The notes beneath the pieces were generated by a model. That model made no database searches and was not told the DNA's origin. It saw only the letters and a list, made by a program, of their open reading frames with translations. Shown piece after piece: positions 60,765 through 64,000 of a stretch of DNA of 64,000 nucleotides (its first letter is position 1; each line of letters begins with the position of its first letter). Position numbers and translations under genes: made by a program. The DNA is from Sipunculus nudus. Its lineage: Eukaryota; Annelida; Sipuncula; Golfingiida; Sipunculidae. Location of the stretch: positions 246,479 to 310,478 of the forward strand of contig CM049321.1 of assembly GCA_026874595.1 (NCBI GenBank), written 5' to 3'.

Positions 60765-60985
60765 TCTTGCTCTTTCCGCATCCTTCTACTTCTGACATAT
60801 TGTCTCCTTCATCTTCTCACTCTGCTTTATCATCGTCATCTTTTTTATCTTTTTTATTTCTCCTACTCTTCTTTTTCCCTCTTTTTCTTTCTCTTCTATC
60901 TTGTCCTGCCTCGTTCTTCTTGTCAGTCTTCTTTCCTTTCTTCTTCTTTTTCGTTGACTTTTCTTCCTCTGTATTTTTATTTATA
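60765..60985. repeat. Polypyrimidine tract on the + strand
   Basis: About 220 bp made almost entirely of C and T on the + strand, ending near a short (AT)n. The frames on both strands (Phe/Ser/Leu-rich and Lys/Glu-rich) reflect base composition only. Confidence 0.85.
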
Positions 60986-61039
60986 TATATATATATTGAG
61001 GAATTTTCACAACATTCTTTGGAATAATTCTCCATTTTT

Positions 61040-61436
61040 TTGCTCAGCTGACTGTAAGTCAACTGAGGTATAGGAATGGAGCTCTGTCCGTTGTCAGTCC
61101 GTTCGTTAGCAAGGCACAAATCGTAACTGTTAGCCCTAGAAACTCTGGTAAATACCATGGGAGGTCAATAAAAAAAATCTCCTTCGAAGGCTGAAATTAG
61201 GTCACTGCAACCTATATCCTCTGAGCCATGAAGTTTGACCGTACCCCCAAGGTTAATCAAACATTTGATACAAAACCTCCAATATCTTGATCATTAAGCC
61301 ATTGATTGTCATGAATCTTGCCTTAAATATTTTACATGGCCATGTTTTGTCAGTTCCCGAAAAGTTTATACAATAAAATGGAAACAATCATGCCAGTTGC
61401 TCAGCTGTGATTACATCTAGTGTCCCAAAGCCTGGT
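61040..61436 (+). repeat. Dispersed repeat, copy related to 49455-49875
   Basis: Begins GCTCAGCTGACTGTAAGTC, like the start of the repeat at 31570. It then parallels 49455-49875 (see that entry for landmarks). Confidence 0.7.
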
Positions 61437-62994
61437 GTGTATATTGATCATAAGTGGATCACCCTGTAATCACCCTGTTTGTCTGTCTGTCTGTCTTACT
61501 GACCATCCTTCCCTCCGCACAAATTTGTTTCCAAATGATAACTCTAGATTGGATTGACACATGGATTTCAAACTAGACTTCAATATGGCCAACCACTAAA
61601 GCAAGAACCTATATGATTTTTGGGACCTGAGGTCAAAGGCCAAGGTCACCGGATTCACTTTCCAGGTGATAAATTTTTAGTAGGTTTAAATGAAATAAAT
61701 TTGTGTGGGATTTGAAGTAATAGTATATGTGCCCTGATCATTATAGCCGCCTCTTTACTCGACTTGACAGTGGTTTAAATGGGATTTTTTTTTCAGAACA
61801 GCTTCTTGATGTATACATCATATTTAAATGCAATCTAGTACGTTTAACGGAAGACATATGCAGCGCACAGCATTCCTACATAAGGTTATAATTGCAGATA
61901 TACTTTATTTTCATGTACGTTATTAATCAACAGGCAAGTATATGATTCACTAATGACACCTCGCCTTCACCGGAGTTTCAAAATACGAGAGTCAATGTGT
62001 ATCCAATCGCCTCTGATGCAATTTTATCTCCCAAGATGGTCCCTCAACAGTTCGTCATTACCATGGCATAACCGGCTGATTTCAACTTGTAAGGAAACCA
62101 AAGCCCGGTAGGCAGTTCAAATAAATACGTGAGAAAAAAAAAGAGAATAGATTAATCCATATTAATTATAACATTCGAAACCCCACCTCATTTAACGCAA
62201 ACATTTAAAATTTAAATGTTCAGATTTAGATTAAATGAATTATGCTAAGAGGCAATATTAATGAAAATATACCTCATCATCGGTATCGCGGGTGCATATT
62301 ATTTTTTTTAAGATAGCTAAAAGACATGTAAGCTATAGAGATACGTCCGCTTAATTCAAAAGTTGGTAGGAAAATAATAACAAATTGGGTAATGTTGCAC
62401 ATTTTTCAATGGTCGAGCAGAGTATGAAGGTAAAACTGCTCACAAAACAACTATTTAACCATGCAAAAACAGACAAAATTTCCATAAATCTGTAAATAAT
62501 TTGGATGCAATACCATAAGCGGGCTGTTATGCTCTAATGCAGTTCCATCTAGTAGGATACCTTTTTTTTCTTTTTAAATAGGCATCAGTTAACTTGCATT
62601 TCTTTCTGTATTTATAGGTTTGGATAAGAATACCTTGAATAACCTGCGGAAGAAATCTCTGAATATAAAAAAAAATCCTCTCATAAAGAGGGAAATGTTT
62701 TTGACTAACAAAAACGTGTTATGTTATGTATAAGATAATTAGCAATATTCTATTAAGTTTTTATCACTCTGAAAGTGTTACGAATACATAAATAATGTTT
62801 GTACAGTTACACACAGCTATAATATCCACTTTGAAGAAACAAAATAATTCTGTTTCTCTTGTTCAGTTTTTTTATATAATCATAGTTACAGTGAGATGAT
62901 ATCTTTTGGCATAATATTAATATTATCATTAAGAAGTTAAAGTTTGCGCCTGAGCATGAGATGAATAAAGATAAGAGTCGTGATTGGCGTCCAA
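61437..62994. other. Non-coding stretch, nothing recognised
   Basis: AT-rich. Contains AGGTCAAAGGCCAAGGTCA near 61632, a motif frequent in the dispersed repeats of this window. No gene recognised. Confidence 0.5.
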
Positions 62995-63880
62995 ATTTTG
63001 TAAGGAGGAGAAGAATGATAAAGCTGGGTAGTTCTTAGAGATGGAAGAAACCGGAGAGCCCTGAGAAAACCACCAACCTTCGACGGGCAACTACAACCCA
63101 TTTTCAAGATAACAACAGAAGAGCAAAACAAAAAAAAGAAGCAAAGGGAGAATTGTAAAGAGTGAGAATACGGACAAGATAAAAGGCAGGAAAGGAACAA
63201 AAAGAAGAAACAGAAGAAAAAACAAGAGGAGAGAAAAAAATGAGAAGAGGCAGAGTAGGAAGAAAAAAAAGAGTAACAAGAATAGTAGGTAGAAAAAGAA
63301 GGGGAAAAGAAGGAGAAGGATAAGAAAAATAGGAAAGCATTGAAAAAGAGTTATACAGAAAAGAAGAAGTTACACTTGAAGAAAAGAGAGAGAAAGTGCG
63401 TTTTTGAATAAGATGGGCCAGACGAAGGAGAAGTAAAAGTAGAATTAGAAGAAGAGTTAGATGAAAGACAGAAGACGGGGAAGAAGACTCAGTTCATGAT
63501 AAGAAAAGCAAGACAAAAGAAGGTGAATACAAGGAGATGAAATATAAAGAAGTTGAGGAAGTAGAGCAAGAAGGAGAGCGGAATAGAAGAAGATAAAAAT
63601 GAAGGAGTAAAAGAGCAAGACGAAGATGAGCAAGACAAGAAGAAAAAGAAGAAAGAGAATAGTGAGAAGAGAGAAAAACAGGCATGCGGATTATGACAAG
63701 AAATGTAAAGAGAAGAACAAAGGACGAAGAAGTACAATAGAAGAAGATGAAAAGTGTAAGGATGAAAGCAAGGGGGAGCAGACAATGAACAAAATAAACA
63801 AAGCGATGAGCAAACGGAAGAGAAAAAAAAGGAGGGAAGACCGCAAACCCTACGCGGAAGACTAAACTCGAAGATTTTTC
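62995..63880. repeat. Long purine-rich tract on the + strand
   Basis: About 0.9 kb of AG-rich sequence dominated by GAAG, AAAGA and GAGAAA words, with scattered pyrimidines. It gives Phe/Ser/Leu-rich frames on the - strand and Lys/Arg/Glu-rich frames on the + strand, none a credible gene. Confidence 0.85.
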
Positions 63881-64000
63881 CATGTAACGATAGATATTGA
63901 TCGGGTGAACCTTTCAATGAATATATCAAATAAAATATTGTGATATCGTTGCCGTCGTTAAATGACACAACGATCATAATTCACTATCAGGCTGTACGTT

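Noticed and set aside
63626-63865. Lys/Arg-rich frame suggesting a nuclear protein
   Set aside because: Product of the purine-rich tract; composition is dictated by GA-rich DNA.

Overview
The window is eukaryotic and intron-rich: AT-rich DNA with many microsatellites, mobile-element remnants, and coding exons of only about 140-255 bp flanked by GT-AG splice sites. The one recognisable host gene is a PAN/apple-plus-C-type-lectin gene, a combination common in molluscs. With the transposon content and the telomere-like CCTAACCC repeat, a mollusc (probably a bivalve) is my best inference; the species cannot be read from the sequence.

Host genes. (1) A + strand secreted-lectin gene runs from about 20.1 to 45.3 kb. 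It has a PAN-like exon (20120-20374), a first C-type lectin half-exon (35046-35255) and a terminal half-exon with stop and poly(A) signal (44853-45062, 45279). All these junctions are phase 1. The last exon carries a one-base frameshift, so this copy is a pseudogene or there is an assembly indel. The signal-peptide exon was not firmly found. (2) A - strand gene starts with a well-formed core promoter (TATA 59717-59725, initiator at 59695), a non-coding first exon (59604-59695) and a signal-peptide exon (54319-54460) with a phase-1 donor. Its downstream exons were not identified.

Repeats dominate. 1-20 kb: a small hAT-like MITE (1969-2801). Then a three-level nest: a LINE reverse transcriptase is split by a hAT-type element with a perfect 8-bp duplication (9338-11692), which is itself split by a solo LTR (10732-11606). 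A PIF/Harbinger transposase fragment follows at 12.2-12.7 kb. 20.7-31.3 kb: about 279 copies of a 38-bp minisatellite with higher-order blocks, inside the lectin intron. 33.6-34.2 kb: a solo LTR. 36.3-42.9 kb: a decayed, nearly full-length Ty3/gypsy-type retrotransposon on the - strand, inside the lectin intron that splits the CTLD. Its pol order is integrase before reverse transcriptase (Gmr1-like). 45-54 kb: mostly non-coding, with a 50-bp tandem repeat and a second hAT-like element hosting another solo LTR of the same family. 54.8-57.4 kb: about 72 copies of a CpG-bearing 36-bp minisatellite inside intron 1 of the - strand gene; because 36 is a multiple of 3 it gives long open frames on both strands. 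60-64 kb: duplicated dispersed repeats and long strand-asymmetric pyrimidine and purine tracts.

The most notable items are the integrase-first gypsy element, the two minisatellites with exact higher-order periods in introns of secreted-protein genes, and the reconstructable transposon nest.
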